Positions 7,056 to 16,053 of a DNA stretch of 64,000 bases are shown here, one piece after another. Source of the stretch: Methylorubrum rhodinum (GTDB lineage Bacteria; Pseudomonadota; Alphaproteobacteria; Rhizobiales; Beijerinckiaceae); the NCBI RefSeq assembly GCF_014199935.1, contig NZ_JACHOP010000004.1, positions 276,443 through 340,442 of the forward strand. Reading direction: 5' to 3'. A model generated the notes under the pieces. It ran no database searches. It was given only the letters and a program-made list of their open reading frames with translations, and had not been told where the DNA came from. Both the position numbers and the translations under genes were made by a program. The stretch's first letter is position 1; each line of letters begins with the position of its first letter.

Positions 7056-8576
7056 ATGGGCATCGCGAGCGTTCGACGGGCGGCAGCATCCGCGCCCACA
7101 ATCATCCCGGCCGCCGCGCCGCGGCCGGTGCCGCTGGTGATCGATCTCGACGGCACGCTGCTGCGCACCGATCTGCTGCTCGAAGGCGCGGTCTCGCTGC
7201 TTCGGCGCAACCTGCTGATGGTCTTCGCGATGCTGCTGTGGCTGCCCCGCGGGAAGGCCTATTTCAAGCGCAAGGTCGCCGAGCGGGCGGTGCTCGACAT
7301 CGCGACGATGCCGGCGAACGCCGCACTCATGGCCCATATCGAGGCCGAGCGGGCACAGGGCCGCGAGATCGTGCTCGCCACGGCGGCCGACGAAGTGATG
7401 GCGCTCAAGGTGATGCAGGCCTTTCCCGTCTTCGACCGGGTGGTGGCGAGCGACGGGGTGAGAAACCTCAAGGGCGCGGCCAAGGCGGAGCAGCTCGCGA
7501 GCCTCTATCCGCAGGGCTTCGACTATGCCGGCAACGCGGCGGCCGACCTTCCCGTTTGGGTGCGCGCGCAAAAAATCATCGTCGTCGAGGCGCCGGGCGG
7601 CGTCGCGCGGGCGGCCCGGGCGCTCGGCAAGCCGGTGCAGGAATTTCCCGCGGCCTCCCGGCTGCGCGCTCTGGCGAAGGGCCTGCGCCTGCATCAATGG
7701 GCCAAGAACGGGCTCGTCTTCCTGCCGCTCGTCCTCGGCGGAAAGGCCGGCGACGCGGCGGCCTGGGGGCTGGCCTCGGCGGCCTTCCTGGCGCTCGGCC
7801 TCGTGGCCTCGGCGAGCTACCTCCTGAACGACCTCCTCGACCTGCCGCACGACCGCGCCCACTGGTCGAAGCGCGAGCGCCCCCTGGCGAGCGGGCGGCT
7901 GCCGCTTCTCGCCGGCCTCTTCGCCCTCGTCCTCGGCCTCGCCGGCGGCCTCGGGGTCGCCTTCGCGGCGGGACCGGCGGTGCTCGCGGGCGTGCTCGCC
8001 TATCTCGCGCTGACGCTGACCTACTCGGCCTGGCTCAAGCGGGTGCCGATGCTGGACGCGCTGACGCTCGGCAGCCTGTTCACGCTGCGCATCGCCGTGG
8101 GCGTGGCCGCCGTCGCCGTGGCGTGGTCGCCGTGGCTGCTGACCTTCTCGATGTTCCTGTTCACCTCGCTCTCCTTCGCCAAGCGCCACACCGAATTGCG
8201 GGGTGCGGCCAAGCGCGGGCGCTCGGGCAAGCTGTCGGGGCGGGGCTACCAGAGCGCCGACGAGCCGGTGGTGCTGGCCTTCGGCATCGCGGCCGGGCTC
8301 GCCAGCGTCGTCATCTTCATCCTCTACCTCGCCAACGAGGCGTTTCGGCACGCCGTCCTGGCGGCGCCGCTGGCGCTGTGGGCCTTCCCGATGGTGCTGG
8401 TGCTGTTCATGGGCCGGGTCTGGCTGCTGGCCGGACGCGACGAGCTGAACGACGATCCGGTCGCCTTCGCGGTGAAGGACCGGCCGAGCCTCGCCCTCGC
8501 CGGAATCGCCGGCCTCGCCTTCGGCATCGCCGCCTTCGGCCTGCCGCAGGGGCTGATGTCCGGATGGGGGATGTGA
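7056..8576 (+). CDS. HAD-domain / UbiA-family prenyltransferase fusion
   Basis: A 506-residue two-domain protein. Residues about 25-190 are a HAD-like phosphatase domain with nucleophile motif DLDGT (Asp30, Asp32). Residues about 205-506 are a UbiA-type membrane transferase with eight or nine spans, HQWAKNGLVFLPL (213-225) and the metal site NDLLDLPHD (258-266) followed by KRERPLASG. This last set resembles decaprenyl-phosphate phosphoribosyltransferases more than quinone enzymes, suggesting that a 5-phosphoribosyl group is placed on a polyprenyl phosphate and the HAD domain then removes the 5-phosphate (inference). The ATG at 7056 is preferred; an earlier TTG at 6891 would add 55 basic residues without a ribosome site. 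It overlaps the following gtrA-like gene by one base. Confidence 0.85.
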   Translation: MGIASVRRAAASAPTIIPAAAPRPVPLVIDLDGTLLRTDLLLEGAVSLLRRNLLMVFAMLLWLPRGKAYFKRKVAERAVLDIATMPANAALMAHIEAERAQGREIVLATAADEVMALKVMQAFPVFDRVVASDGVRNLKGAAKAEQLASLYPQGFDYAGNAAADLPVWVRAQKIIVVEAPGGVARAARALGKPVQEFPAASRLRALAKGLRLHQWAKNGLVFLPLVLGGKAGDAAAWGLASAAFLALGLVASASYLLNDLLDLPHDRAHWSKRERPLASGRLPLLAGLFALVLGLAGGLGVAFAAGPAVLAGVLAYLALTLTYSAWLKRVPMLDALTLGSLFTLRIAVGVAAVAVAWSPWLLTFSMFLFTSLSFAKRHTELRGAAKRGRSGKLSGRGYQSADEPVVLAFGIAAGLASVVIFILYLANEAFRHAVLAAPLALWAFPMVLVLFMGRVWLLAGRDELNDDPVAFAVKDRPSLALAGIAGLAFGIAAFGLPQGLMSGWGM

Positions 8577-9010
8577 TGCGAAGCACCCTGAACAGCGAGG
8601 TCGTCCGCTTCCTGATCGCGGGCGGCTCGGCGGCGGCGATCAACTGGCTCGCCCGCATCCTGCTCTCGTTCGTCCTGCCGTTCGAGGCGGCGCTCCTCGT
8701 CGCCTATGTCATCGGCATGGCCGCGGGGTTCTGGCTCTACCGTCGATTCGTGTTCCGCGGCGCGGGCGCCGGTTCGGTGCGGGGGCAACTGGCGGTGTTC
8801 GTCGCGGTCAACGCGGTGGGCGCCGGCGTGGTGCTGGCCGTGAGCGCCGGCCTCGTCGCCGGGCTCGGGGCTCTGGTGCCGGGCGTTCCGCTCGCCCTGG
8901 CCGAGGCTCTGGGCCACGGCGTCGGCATCGCTGTGGGCGCGGTGGCGAACTATCTCGGCCATCGCCTCCTGACCTTTTCGACGCGCTCGGGCGAGCCTCA
9001 GACCTTGTAG
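8576..9010 (+). CDS. GtrA-like small membrane protein
   Basis: A 144-residue protein with four predicted membrane helices, matching the GtrA family. The N-terminal VRFLIAGGSAAAINW and the central YRRFVFRG motif after the second helix are typical. GtrA proteins are thought to move polyprenyl-phosphate-linked sugars across the membrane. Start and stop of the preceding gene overlap as TGATG, so it is translationally coupled to the HAD-UbiA protein. Its last 13 bases overlap the convergent glycosyltransferase gene. Confidence 0.85.
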   Translation: MRSTLNSEVVRFLIAGGSAAAINWLARILLSFVLPFEAALLVAYVIGMAAGFWLYRRFVFRGAGAGSVRGQLAVFVAVNAVGAGVVLAVSAGLVAGLGALVPGVPLALAEALGHGVGIAVGAVANYLGHRLLTFSTRSGEPQTL

Positions 9011-10227
9011 GCCGACAGCACGGCGATCACCGCGAGGTTGGCGACGACGCCCCAGGTGACCAGCAGCGGCAGGGCCGCGAAGGCCGCCGGGCGCGTCCCC
9101 CGCGCCATCAGCACGATCAGGATCGGCAGCCAGTCGAGGGCGTAGCGCTGGGTCGCGATCTGCTCGGCGCCGTTCGAGTGGTAGAGCAGCGTGATCCCGG
9201 CGATGATCGCGATCACCGCGGCGCCCGCCGCGAACACCCGGTCGAGCTTGGCATAGAAGGCCAGGAGCACCCAGGGGCTCGCCACCAGCAGGGCCGTGCC
9301 GGCCTTGTCGAAGCCGGTCAGCGTGGTGAGGCTCGGGCCGCCGAACTCGAAGTGGATGCCCTGCAGGAACAGGTAGAGCGTGTTGAACAGCAGGTACTCG
9401 CGCGAGAACAGGCCGATCTCGCGGATGCGGTGCCAGATGAAGCTCGTCTGGTCCGGGTTGTGGATGAAGCCGTAGCCGGTCTCGGTCGGGCTGCCGAAGC
9501 GGGCATAATTGTAGGCGAAGTAGACCGTGAGCGCCGCCGCCACCGGAATGCCGGCCAGCAGCACCGGCTTCACCGCGCCGCGGAGGGCTTCCAGCAGGGG
9601 CCGTTCCCGCGGGAGGCAGAGGAACAGCAGGAACAAGGGATAAAAGATCGCCATCTGCCGGCACAGGAAGGCGAGGCCGACGAACAGGCCTGCGAGCGGC
9701 AGGGACTTCCGGCAGATCGCCGCCCACAGGCTCGCCGTCACCATCAGGAAGCCGACGGCTTGCGCGTAGAACCACACGCCGTCGGCGCGCAGCGTCACCT
9801 GATAGAGCGGGCTGGCGAAGGCCAAGGCCGCGACGAGCCACAGCGCGTCGGCCCGCGCCACGCCGAGCGCGCGCAGGATCGCGCGCCAAGCCAGCAGGCT
9901 CAACGCGCTCAGGGCGAGGCCGAGGAAGACGAAGCCCTTGAAGCCGGGAAAGCCGAAGAGCGCCACGAACGGCATCGCCACCAAAGCCGGCAGCGGCGGG
10001 AAGATCACGTAGGTGCGGCCCTGGTAGAGCGCGCAATCGATCTCCGGGCAGCTCTCGATCCAGAGCCGGCCGTGCAGGAAGGCGTCGGCGAGCGCGCCGT
10101 GCGAGTTGAGCCCGGTATCTTTCAGGCCGGCGCGCAGCAGGAGCAGCGCTAGCAGGGCGGCGCCCGCGAGCGCGGTCACCACCGCCAGCACCCGGTCGCG
10201 CCGCGCCTCGAATCCGTGTCCCGTCAT
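8998..10227 (-). CDS. polytopic glycosyltransferase-like membrane protein (GT-C type)
   Basis: A 409-residue protein with about ten membrane helices. A first periplasmic loop after helix 1 contains the polar stretch LNSHGALADAFLHGRLWIE, where GT-C enzymes place their catalytic acid, and a large loop after the middle helices (NYARFGSPTETGYGF) resembles dolichyl/polyprenyl-phosphate sugar-dependent mannosyl- or arabinosyltransferases. Donor and acceptor cannot be read. It converges on, and overlaps, the gtrA-like gene, which suggests it uses the lipid-linked sugar made by that pair (inference). Start at 10227; the longer frame upstream is low-complexity. Confidence 0.7.
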   Translation of the reverse strand: MTGHGFEARRDRVLAVVTALAGAALLALLLLRAGLKDTGLNSHGALADAFLHGRLWIESCPEIDCALYQGRTYVIFPPLPALVAMPFVALFGFPGFKGFVFLGLALSALSLLAWRAILRALGVARADALWLVAALAFASPLYQVTLRADGVWFYAQAVGFLMVTASLWAAICRKSLPLAGLFVGLAFLCRQMAIFYPLFLLFLCLPRERPLLEALRGAVKPVLLAGIPVAAALTVYFAYNYARFGSPTETGYGFIHNPDQTSFIWHRIREIGLFSREYLLFNTLYLFLQGIHFEFGGPSLTTLTGFDKAGTALLVASPWVLLAFYAKLDRVFAAGAAVIAIIAGITLLYHSNGAEQIATQRYALDWLPILIVLMARGTRPAAFAALPLLVTWGVVANLAVIAVLSAYKV

Positions 10228-10352
10228 GGCCGCAGGCCGTCCCTCGCTCGCGAATCGCGGGGCTCAGCCTCCGGGAGGAATGGTTAAGGCGCGATTCACC
10301 TCGACCGGCCCGTTGGCCTGCGCGGATGGATCGCCCCGGCAAGCACCGAGAC

Positions 10353-10389
10353 GAAAAAAAGCCCCACCGCGGGCGTTCCGCGGCGGGGC
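10353..10389 (-). terminator. rho-independent terminator of ialB-like gene
   Basis: On the minus strand the stem GCCCCGCCGCGG / CCGCGGTGGGGC is followed by TTTTTTT. It lies 27 bases behind the stop of the gene at 10416-11222. Confidence 0.9.
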
Positions 10390-10415
10390 GATGGAGCCTG
10401 TCGGTGCCTTGAAGC

Positions 10416-11222
10416 TTACTTCGGCGCGGCGCTGGCGGCCGGGGCAGCCGGAGCCGGGGCGGCGCCCTGCTGCTGCTCCAGCTTCTTTCGCATGTCGTCG
10501 CTGCGCTTCTCCATCTCGGCCTGGAGCTTCTTCTGCTGCTCCTCCAGCACCTTCGGGTCGATCGCCGGGCCGTCGAAGGCCTTGCCGAAGCCGGTGAGCG
10601 GCACGGCGAAGACGACCTCGCGCTGGGTCTGGTTCTGCACCGAGACGTTGAGCGTCCCCCCCTTCTTGAAGGCGGCGAGCAGCTCGGGCGAGATGCTCGG
10701 GGCCTCGGCGAAGCAGCCGTTGGGGAAGCAGACGGCGAACTTGCCGGCGGTCGCCTCCTTGCCGTCGATGCTGAAGCGGATGCCCGGCGCCAGCATCAGG
10801 CCGAGCGGCAGGAGGAAGCGGACGACCTTCACCTCCTGCTTCACCGTCGCGTTCTTCATGTCGTAGAGCGCGACCGCCATCACCGGCTGGCCGGAATCCG
10901 ACACGAAGTCGCGGGTGGTGTAGCAGACGTCGGTGCCCGACCCGTTGTCCTTGCCGCAGACCTTGGTCCACTCGGGCTGGCTGGGCTCGGACTTGACGTT
11001 GATGATCTGCGGGCCGGTCTGCTGGGCCTGCTGCCCGGCGGGCGCCGCCGGCTGGGCCTGGGCGGGGGCGGGCGTCGGGGCGGGGGCCGCCGGCTTCTTG
11101 GCGGGCGCCTGGGCGAAAGCGGCCCCGCCCAGGCCGGCTCCGAGGCCCGCCATGGCGAGGAAGGCGGCCACGCGCAGCGGGCGCGCGGAATGCTTGGCCA
11201 TGGAAGACTTGGCAAGGAACAT
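10416..11222 (-). CDS. invasion associated locus B (IalB) family protein
   Basis: A 268-residue exported protein. After a short cytoplasmic start comes a signal peptide (PLRVAAFLAMAGLGAGLGGA, cleaved near AFAQA), then an Ala/Pro/Gln-rich linker (about residues 45-75), the IalB domain (about 80-225; WTKVCGKD...CYTTRDF, four cysteines that can form two disulfides, GIRFSIDG, GCFAEA), and a C-terminal Lys/Gln/Glu coiled coil with an Ala/Pro tail. The start at 11222 has AAGGGG upstream; a second ATG at 11201 has none. IalB proteins are widespread in Hyphomicrobiales, named for Bartonella invasion, but their envelope role in free-living species is unknown. Confidence 0.88.
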   Translation of the reverse strand: MFLAKSSMAKHSARPLRVAAFLAMAGLGAGLGGAAFAQAPAKKPAAPAPTPAPAQAQPAAPAGQQAQQTGPQIINVKSEPSQPEWTKVCGKDNGSGTDVCYTTRDFVSDSGQPVMAVALYDMKNATVKQEVKVVRFLLPLGLMLAPGIRFSIDGKEATAGKFAVCFPNGCFAEAPSISPELLAAFKKGGTLNVSVQNQTQREVVFAVPLTGFGKAFDGPAIDPKVLEEQQKKLQAEMEKRSDDMRKKLEQQQGAAPAPAAPAASAAPK

Positions 11223-11470
11223 CGGCGTTATGACCCCTTCAGCGGATGTCGCGTGGGACGCGGCGCCTGTTTGCAGGTTGCGCACCGGTCTTGACGAAGA
11301 ATGCGGCCCGCCCCGTCGGAGGATGAGCCCCCGGCGCGCCATGCGCACCCGGACGAGCGGGCGGTCTGCTTTCCCCTCGAATGCGGCGAAGGCATGACGC
11401 CTGCGCCGTACACGCCCAGGCCCGAGGGCTCAAGCGGGGGTGAGCGGGCGACCCCGCCTTCGCGCCGCCG

Positions 11471-12838
11471 TCAGAACATCCGGCCGTAGCGCGCGGTCTC
11501 CCAGGCGCCGACCGCATGGTGGTATTCGGCCCATTCGCGGCTCTTCGCCCGGACGAAGGCGCCGCGCAGGGCCGGCCCCAACGTCCGCCCCACGAGGGGA
11601 TCGGCGGAAAACGCCTCCACCGCCTCGCGCAGGGTCTGCGGCAGGGGCGCGATGCCGCGGCGGCGGCGCTCGGCCGGATCGAGGGCGCCGAGATCGTCGG
11701 CGTTGGGCGGGCCGGGATCGATCCGCTCGCGCACGCCTTCCAACCCGGCGGCGAGCATCAGCGCGGCGGCGAGATAGGGGTTCACCGCCCCGTCCGGGAT
11801 GCGGTTCTCCAGGCGCCCGCCGCCGGTCGGCACCCGCAGGGCATTGATGCGGGCATTGCCGCCGTAGCTGTTGAAGGTCGGGGCCGGGCCGTGGATCGAC
11901 GTCCCGTTCACGGAAGAGAGGCGCTTGTAGCTGTTCACCGTCGGGGCGAAGGCCGCGCACAGCCCGCGCCCGTGCCGCAGCACCCCGCCGAGGAAGTGGA
12001 TGCCGGTCTCACCGAGCCCGAGCCCGTGCGGGTCCTCCCCCGATCGGCCGGCGAAGGCGTTCTCGCCGGTGGCGAGGCGGCGCAGCGACAGGTTGAAGTG
12101 GGCGCCGTTGCCCGCCGCGTCGGCGAAGGGCTTGGGCATCGTCGTGGCGACCAGCCCCTCCTTCTCCGCGTAGTGCTTGATCATCGTCCGGAACAGGATC
12201 AGCCGGTCGCAGGCGGTCAGGGCGTCGGCGTAGCGGATGTTGAACTCGAACTGGCTCTGCCCGGATTCGTGGGAGACGGCCTCCAACCCCCAGCCCAGTT
12301 CCCGGATCGCGCCCGCGACCCCGTCGAGCCAGGAGCGGCCCGCCCGCAGCCCGCCGAGGTCGTAGCAGGGCAATTCGAGGCCGCCGGCCTGCGGCGGTTC
12401 GAGCGCGCCGTCCGCGCCCCGGCGCAGCAGCGACACCTCGCACTCGATGCCGAGGTCGCAGGCAAAGCCCATCGCCTCGGCCTCGGCGAGGACGGCCTTC
12501 AGGACGACGCGGGACGACATTGGGAACGGCTTGCCCTCGAACATGAGGTCGGCGGGCGCCCAGGCCCGGTCCGGCTCCCAGGGCAACCGGCTCAGGCGTG
12601 ACAGGTCGGGGAGCGCCGTGGCCTCGTCCGTCTCCTGCCACGAGCCGAACCCCTCCATCGAGAAGGCGGTGTGCCGCTCGGCTCCCGCCGCCCATTCGGG
12701 CAGCCGCTCCAGCGGGACGAGCTTGCCCTTCGGCAGACCGTGGAGATCGACGAAGGCCGCGACGAGGGTGCGGATGCCGCGCCCGCGCAGCTCGTCCTGA
12801 AGGGCGCGGAGGTCGGCGCCGGCCTCGTCGTCGGTCAT
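11471..12838 (-). CDS. glutamine synthetase-like ligase (type III GlnT / gamma-glutamylmethylamide synthetase group)
   Basis: A 455-residue member of the glutamine synthetase superfamily, joining ammonia or an amine to a glutamate-like acid with ATP. Seen motifs: N-terminal VDLHGLPKGKLVP, CEVSLL with the metal-binding glutamate region, SHESGQSQFEFN, the ATP signature PKPFADAAGNGAHFN, and NPYLAAALMLAAGLEG. These fit the GlnT/GMAS branch rather than GlnA; there is no adenylylation tyrosine loop typical of GlnA. In methylotrophs related enzymes make gamma-glutamylmethylamide in the N-methylglutamate pathway, but the partner genes (mgs, mgd) are not next to it, so the amine substrate is open. Confidence 0.75.
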   Translation of the reverse strand: MTDDEAGADLRALQDELRGRGIRTLVAAFVDLHGLPKGKLVPLERLPEWAAGAERHTAFSMEGFGSWQETDEATALPDLSRLSRLPWEPDRAWAPADLMFEGKPFPMSSRVVLKAVLAEAEAMGFACDLGIECEVSLLRRGADGALEPPQAGGLELPCYDLGGLRAGRSWLDGVAGAIRELGWGLEAVSHESGQSQFEFNIRYADALTACDRLILFRTMIKHYAEKEGLVATTMPKPFADAAGNGAHFNLSLRRLATGENAFAGRSGEDPHGLGLGETGIHFLGGVLRHGRGLCAAFAPTVNSYKRLSSVNGTSIHGPAPTFNSYGGNARINALRVPTGGGRLENRIPDGAVNPYLAAALMLAAGLEGVRERIDPGPPNADDLGALDPAERRRRGIAPLPQTLREAVEAFSADPLVGRTLGPALRGAFVRAKSREWAEYHHAVGAWETARYGRMF

Positions 12839-12896
12839 GCGGGGACATGTCTCGCGTTCGGGGCGGCGCCCGCCGCAGCGGGCGCCGGGGAGGGCG

Positions 12897-13490
12897 TCAA
12901 TCCTTCACGACCACCTTCGTGCCGACCTTCACCCGGTCGTAGAGGTCGACCACGTCCTTGTTGGTCATGCGGATGCAGCCGGAGGAGACCGCCGCGCCCA
13001 TGGTCTCGGGCTCGTTGGAGCCGTGGATGCGGTAGAGCGAGGAGCCGAGATACATGGCGCGCGCGCCGAGCGGGTTGTCCTGGCCGCCGGCCATGTAGCG
13101 CGGCAGGTCGGGGCGGCGGGCGAGCATCTGCGCCGGGGGGCGCCAATCCGGCCATTCCTTCTTGCCCGTGACCGTCTTGGTGCCCGACCACGAGAAGCCG
13201 CGACGCCCGACGCCGACGCCGTAGCGGATCGCCGCGCCGCCGCCGAGCACGTAGTAGAGCCGCCGCTGCGAGGTCGAGACCACGATGGTGCCGGGTCGCT
13301 CCTTGCCGGCATAGGCGACCGTCTCGCGGGGAATCGCCTGGGTCTTGAACACGTTGATGAAGTCGGCGACCGGCCCGCTGTCGAGCAGGTCGGCGCGGGC
13401 GGGCTCGGCGGTGCCCATGGTGCCGGCAAGAGCCCCGCACAGACCCAGGGCCGCGGCGAGGCGCGGCAGTCGCGGATGACGGTTCGTCAC
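12897..13490 (-). CDS. L,D-transpeptidase (YkuD domain), exported
   Basis: A 197-residue protein with a signal peptide (cleaved after about residue 33, ARA) and a YkuD catalytic domain with HGSNEPETMG (His156) and SSGCIRM (Cys172), the diad of enzymes that make 3-3 crosslinks in peptidoglycan or attach lipoproteins to it. The GTG at 13490 is chosen because AGGAGG lies eight bases upstream; a much longer open frame upstream is antisense shadow. Its stop lies 58 bases before the glutamine synthetase-like gene start, so the two may be co-transcribed. Confidence 0.92.
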   Translation of the reverse strand: MTNRHPRLPRLAAALGLCGALAGTMGTAEPARADLLDSGPVADFINVFKTQAIPRETVAYAGKERPGTIVVSTSQRRLYYVLGGGAAIRYGVGVGRRGFSWSGTKTVTGKKEWPDWRPPAQMLARRPDLPRYMAGGQDNPLGARAMYLGSSLYRIHGSNEPETMGAAVSSGCIRMTNKDVVDLYDRVKVGTKVVVKD

Positions 13491-13742
13491 GTTCGAGTCC
13501 TCCTCGAAGGGTCGGCCCGGCGCGCTCCCGCGACCGGACCATGTCGGTTTCTGGGCCGGGGGAGGGGGCGGGAGAAAGGCGAAAGCGTTGCCGTTCGGCA
13601 ACACCTGCGCCGAATGGGACGCCTCCCTGCGTGCCGGCGATGACAATCCGTTTACCGCTCCGGGCGATGCTGGGGCGGAAAGTTCGTATGAAACATGACG
13701 TTCTCGGAGATGAATCACCCCCCGGAAACCGGACCGGCCAGA

Positions 13743-14162
13743 ATGTCGCAGTCGATTGAACGGAACGGTTTCCTCCCCCACACTCGTATTACCGTGACGC
13801 TTCTCAACCGCACTGCCCGTTCCGGCCGCGCCCAAGCAGGCCTCCCGACCCGCCTCGTCCTGTCCATCCTGGCCGGGCTGATGAGCCTGCTCGTCGTCGC
13901 CGGCCTGCCGACCGACGCGTCCTTTGCCGCGAGCCCGCTCCACGAGACCGCCTTCGAGCAGCGCCCGACCCGGGAGCCGGTCACGGGCCAGCGCCTCGAC
14001 CGCGCCGCCCTCGATCTCGAGGAATCGGAGACGCATTGGCGCCTCGGCCCGATCGTGCCCGCTCCCGTGCCGGATGCGCTCGGCGCGAGCGGCCGGCCCT
14101 GCTCCGATGCCCGCCCCGACGGCACCGACCACCCGCGGCCCGAGCGCCCGCCCAGGGCCTGA
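13743..14162 (+). CDS. possible secreted or membrane-anchored small protein, unknown
   Basis: A 139-residue frame with one hydrophobic stretch (about residues 43-66, LVLSILAGLMSLLVVAGLP) followed by FAASP, which looks like a signal peptide and cleavage site, then an Arg/Pro/Asp-rich region ending PERPPRA. The start could also be the GTG at 13794. No ribosome site is convincing. Nothing in the mature part is recognisable. I rate it as plausible rather than sure; it is divergent from the L,D-transpeptidase gene. Confidence 0.4.
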   Translation: MSQSIERNGFLPHTRITVTLLNRTARSGRAQAGLPTRLVLSILAGLMSLLVVAGLPTDASFAASPLHETAFEQRPTREPVTGQRLDRAALDLEESETHWRLGPIVPAPVPDALGASGRPCSDARPDGTDHPRPERPPRA

Positions 14163-14474
14163 GCCGGCGCGTCGCGGCGACGCATCGGGGCCGACGGTCT
14201 CCCCGCGCGTCGCGGGAATGCCAAACTTCGGCCCCAGGATGCGCCCGACCGTAAAGGCCCGCGCCCCGCGGCCGTCTTCCCCCTCGGATGCTCCGGCATC
14301 CGTCCGACGGGCCCCCGACGAGCGTTCCATCGCTCTGGCCCGGCGATTGCCAAGGCACTTTCACGGCCCCTTCGGCCCCGTCCGGGGCGCGGCCGTGGTC
14401 CCTGACACGAGGCGGCCCCCGCTTGTCCGCGGGCGGCGGCACGCGTCGAGCGTATCGTGAGGAGCGACCCCATC

Positions 14475-15800
14475 GTGACGCCGTCCACCCAGACGCCCGA
14501 GACTCTCCCCGGCCCCGCCGGGTTCGAGACCGGGCGCCCCCGTTCCCGCTGGACCGTTTCGGCCACGCTGCTGGTCAGCGCCGTGATGGTCGCGGTCTCG
14601 GCCTGCAACGAGCAGAAGGCCGCCGCCCCGGTGCCGGGCCCGCCGCCCGAGGTCAGCGTCGTCAGCGTCAAGCCGCAGCCGATCCCCTATGTCCGCGACC
14701 TGCCCGGCCGCGTCGCGCCGATGCGCATCGCCGAGGTGCGCTCCCGCGTCTCCGGCCTCGTGGTCAGGCGCCTGTTCGAGCAGGGCAGCCAGGTCAACGA
14801 GGGCGACGTCCTCTACAAGATCGATCCGGCCCCCTATCAGGTCGAACTCGCCAGCGCCGAGGCGACGCTCGCCAACCGCGAGGCTGCCCTGGTGCTCGCC
14901 AACCAGCAGGCCGATCGCCTGGAGACGCTGCTCGCCCGCAACACCGCGAGCCAGGCGCAGTACGACACGGCGTTCGCCGGCAAGAAGCAGGCCGAGGCCG
15001 AGGTCGCCGGCGCCAAGGCGGCCCGCGACCGGGCCAAGCTCAACCTCTCGTGGACCGACGTGCGCGCGCCGATCTCCGGCCGCATCGGCCGGGCGCTGCT
15101 GACCGAGGGCACCCTGATCGAGTCCGGCACGACCGGCGTGCTGGCGACGATCCAGCAGCTCGACCCGATCTACGTCGACATCACCCAGTCGGTCGGCGAG
15201 CTGAACAAGCTGCGCCGCGACATCGCCTCGGGCGAATTGTCGAAGCTCGCCCACGACACCGCCAACGTCCACCTCATCATGGACGACGGCACGCTCTACG
15301 GCTCGGCCGGGCGCCTGCTGTTCTCCGACGTGACCGCCGACCCGAGCACCGGACAGGTGACCCTGCGCGTGCTGTTCCCCAACCCGCACGACGAGCTGTT
15401 TCCCGGCATGTATGTCCGTGCCCGGATCAAGCAGGGCATCGACTCCGACGCCATCGCGGTGCCGCAGCAGGCGATCCAGCGCTCCAACGACGGCAAGCCC
15501 GAGGTCTGGGTCGTCAAGGACGACGGCAAGGTCATGCTCCAGCCGGTCGAGGTCGGGCCCGTCGTGGGCGGCAACTGGCTGATCCGCGAGGGCCTGGAGC
15601 CCGGCCAGAAGGTCGTGGTCGAGGGCTTCCAGAAGATCGTCGCCGGCACCGAGGTGAAGGCCGTCCGCTGGAAGACCGAGGCCTCGCCCGACGCCGGCAA
15701 GCCGGTCGATGCCGACAGCCACGACACCGACGGTCGCGACAAGGAGGCCGCCACCGGCTCGGTCGCCCAGCCCATCGTCGCCCACCAGTTCCAGGACTGA
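14475..15800 (+). CDS. RND efflux periplasmic adaptor lipoprotein (AcrA-like)
   Basis: A 441-residue membrane fusion protein. The N-terminus has a basic stretch, a hydrophobic segment and a lipobox ending in Cys44, so it is a lipoprotein of the inner membrane. Then follow the barrel-sandwich halves (EVRSRVSGLVVRRLFEQGSQVNEGD and WTDVRAPISGRIGR), an alpha-hairpin between them, the beta-barrel domain and the membrane-proximal domain, ending in a polar tail. GTG at 14475 is chosen because GAGGAG sits ten bases upstream; GTG at 14457 would add six residues. It feeds the pump at 16054; a family B repeat lies between them. No outer membrane channel gene is present. Confidence 0.92.
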   Translation: MTPSTQTPETLPGPAGFETGRPRSRWTVSATLLVSAVMVAVSACNEQKAAAPVPGPPPEVSVVSVKPQPIPYVRDLPGRVAPMRIAEVRSRVSGLVVRRLFEQGSQVNEGDVLYKIDPAPYQVELASAEATLANREAALVLANQQADRLETLLARNTASQAQYDTAFAGKKQAEAEVAGAKAARDRAKLNLSWTDVRAPISGRIGRALLTEGTLIESGTTGVLATIQQLDPIYVDITQSVGELNKLRRDIASGELSKLAHDTANVHLIMDDGTLYGSAGRLLFSDVTADPSTGQVTLRVLFPNPHDELFPGMYVRARIKQGIDSDAIAVPQQAIQRSNDGKPEVWVVKDDGKVMLQPVEVGPVVGGNWLIREGLEPGQKVVVEGFQKIVAGTEVKAVRWKTEASPDAGKPVDADSHDTDGRDKEAATGSVAQPIVAHQFQD

Positions 15801-15825
15801 TTTTTTCGGGATTTTCGGCCGATGA

Positions 15826-15964
15826 CCTCCCACCCACTCCCCTCATCCTGAGGTGCTGAGCGTCAGCTCAGCCTCTAAGGAAGGCTCTAGGGATCGCCGA
15901 GCGAACTGGAGCCCGCCTTCGAGTCCGCTTCGCGGCACCGCAGGATGAGGGGGAGGGTGGGAGG
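15826..15964. repeat. dispersed palindromic repeat, family B copy 1
   Basis: CCTCCCACCCACTCCCCTCATCCTGAGGTG on the left mirrors CAGGATGAGGGGGAGGGTGGGAGG on the right, with internal GGCTCTAGGGATCG and GGAGCCCGCCTTCGAG. The same unit recurs at 19323-19450. It occupies most of the gap between the adaptor and pump genes, and could form a long stem in the shared transcript. Confidence 0.85.
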
Positions 15965-16053
15965 AGGGATCGAGAAACCCTTCAGCGCCCGCGCCCTCGG
16001 CGGACCCACGGGTCCGCCGCTCCGACAGAAATCGACAGGACGCACCGAGCCCC

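Noticed and set aside
13488..13500. T-arm-like GTTCGAGTCC suggesting a tRNA
   Set aside because: No acceptor stem or anticodon arm fits around it; it is the ribosome site and leader of the L,D-transpeptidase gene read on the other strand.
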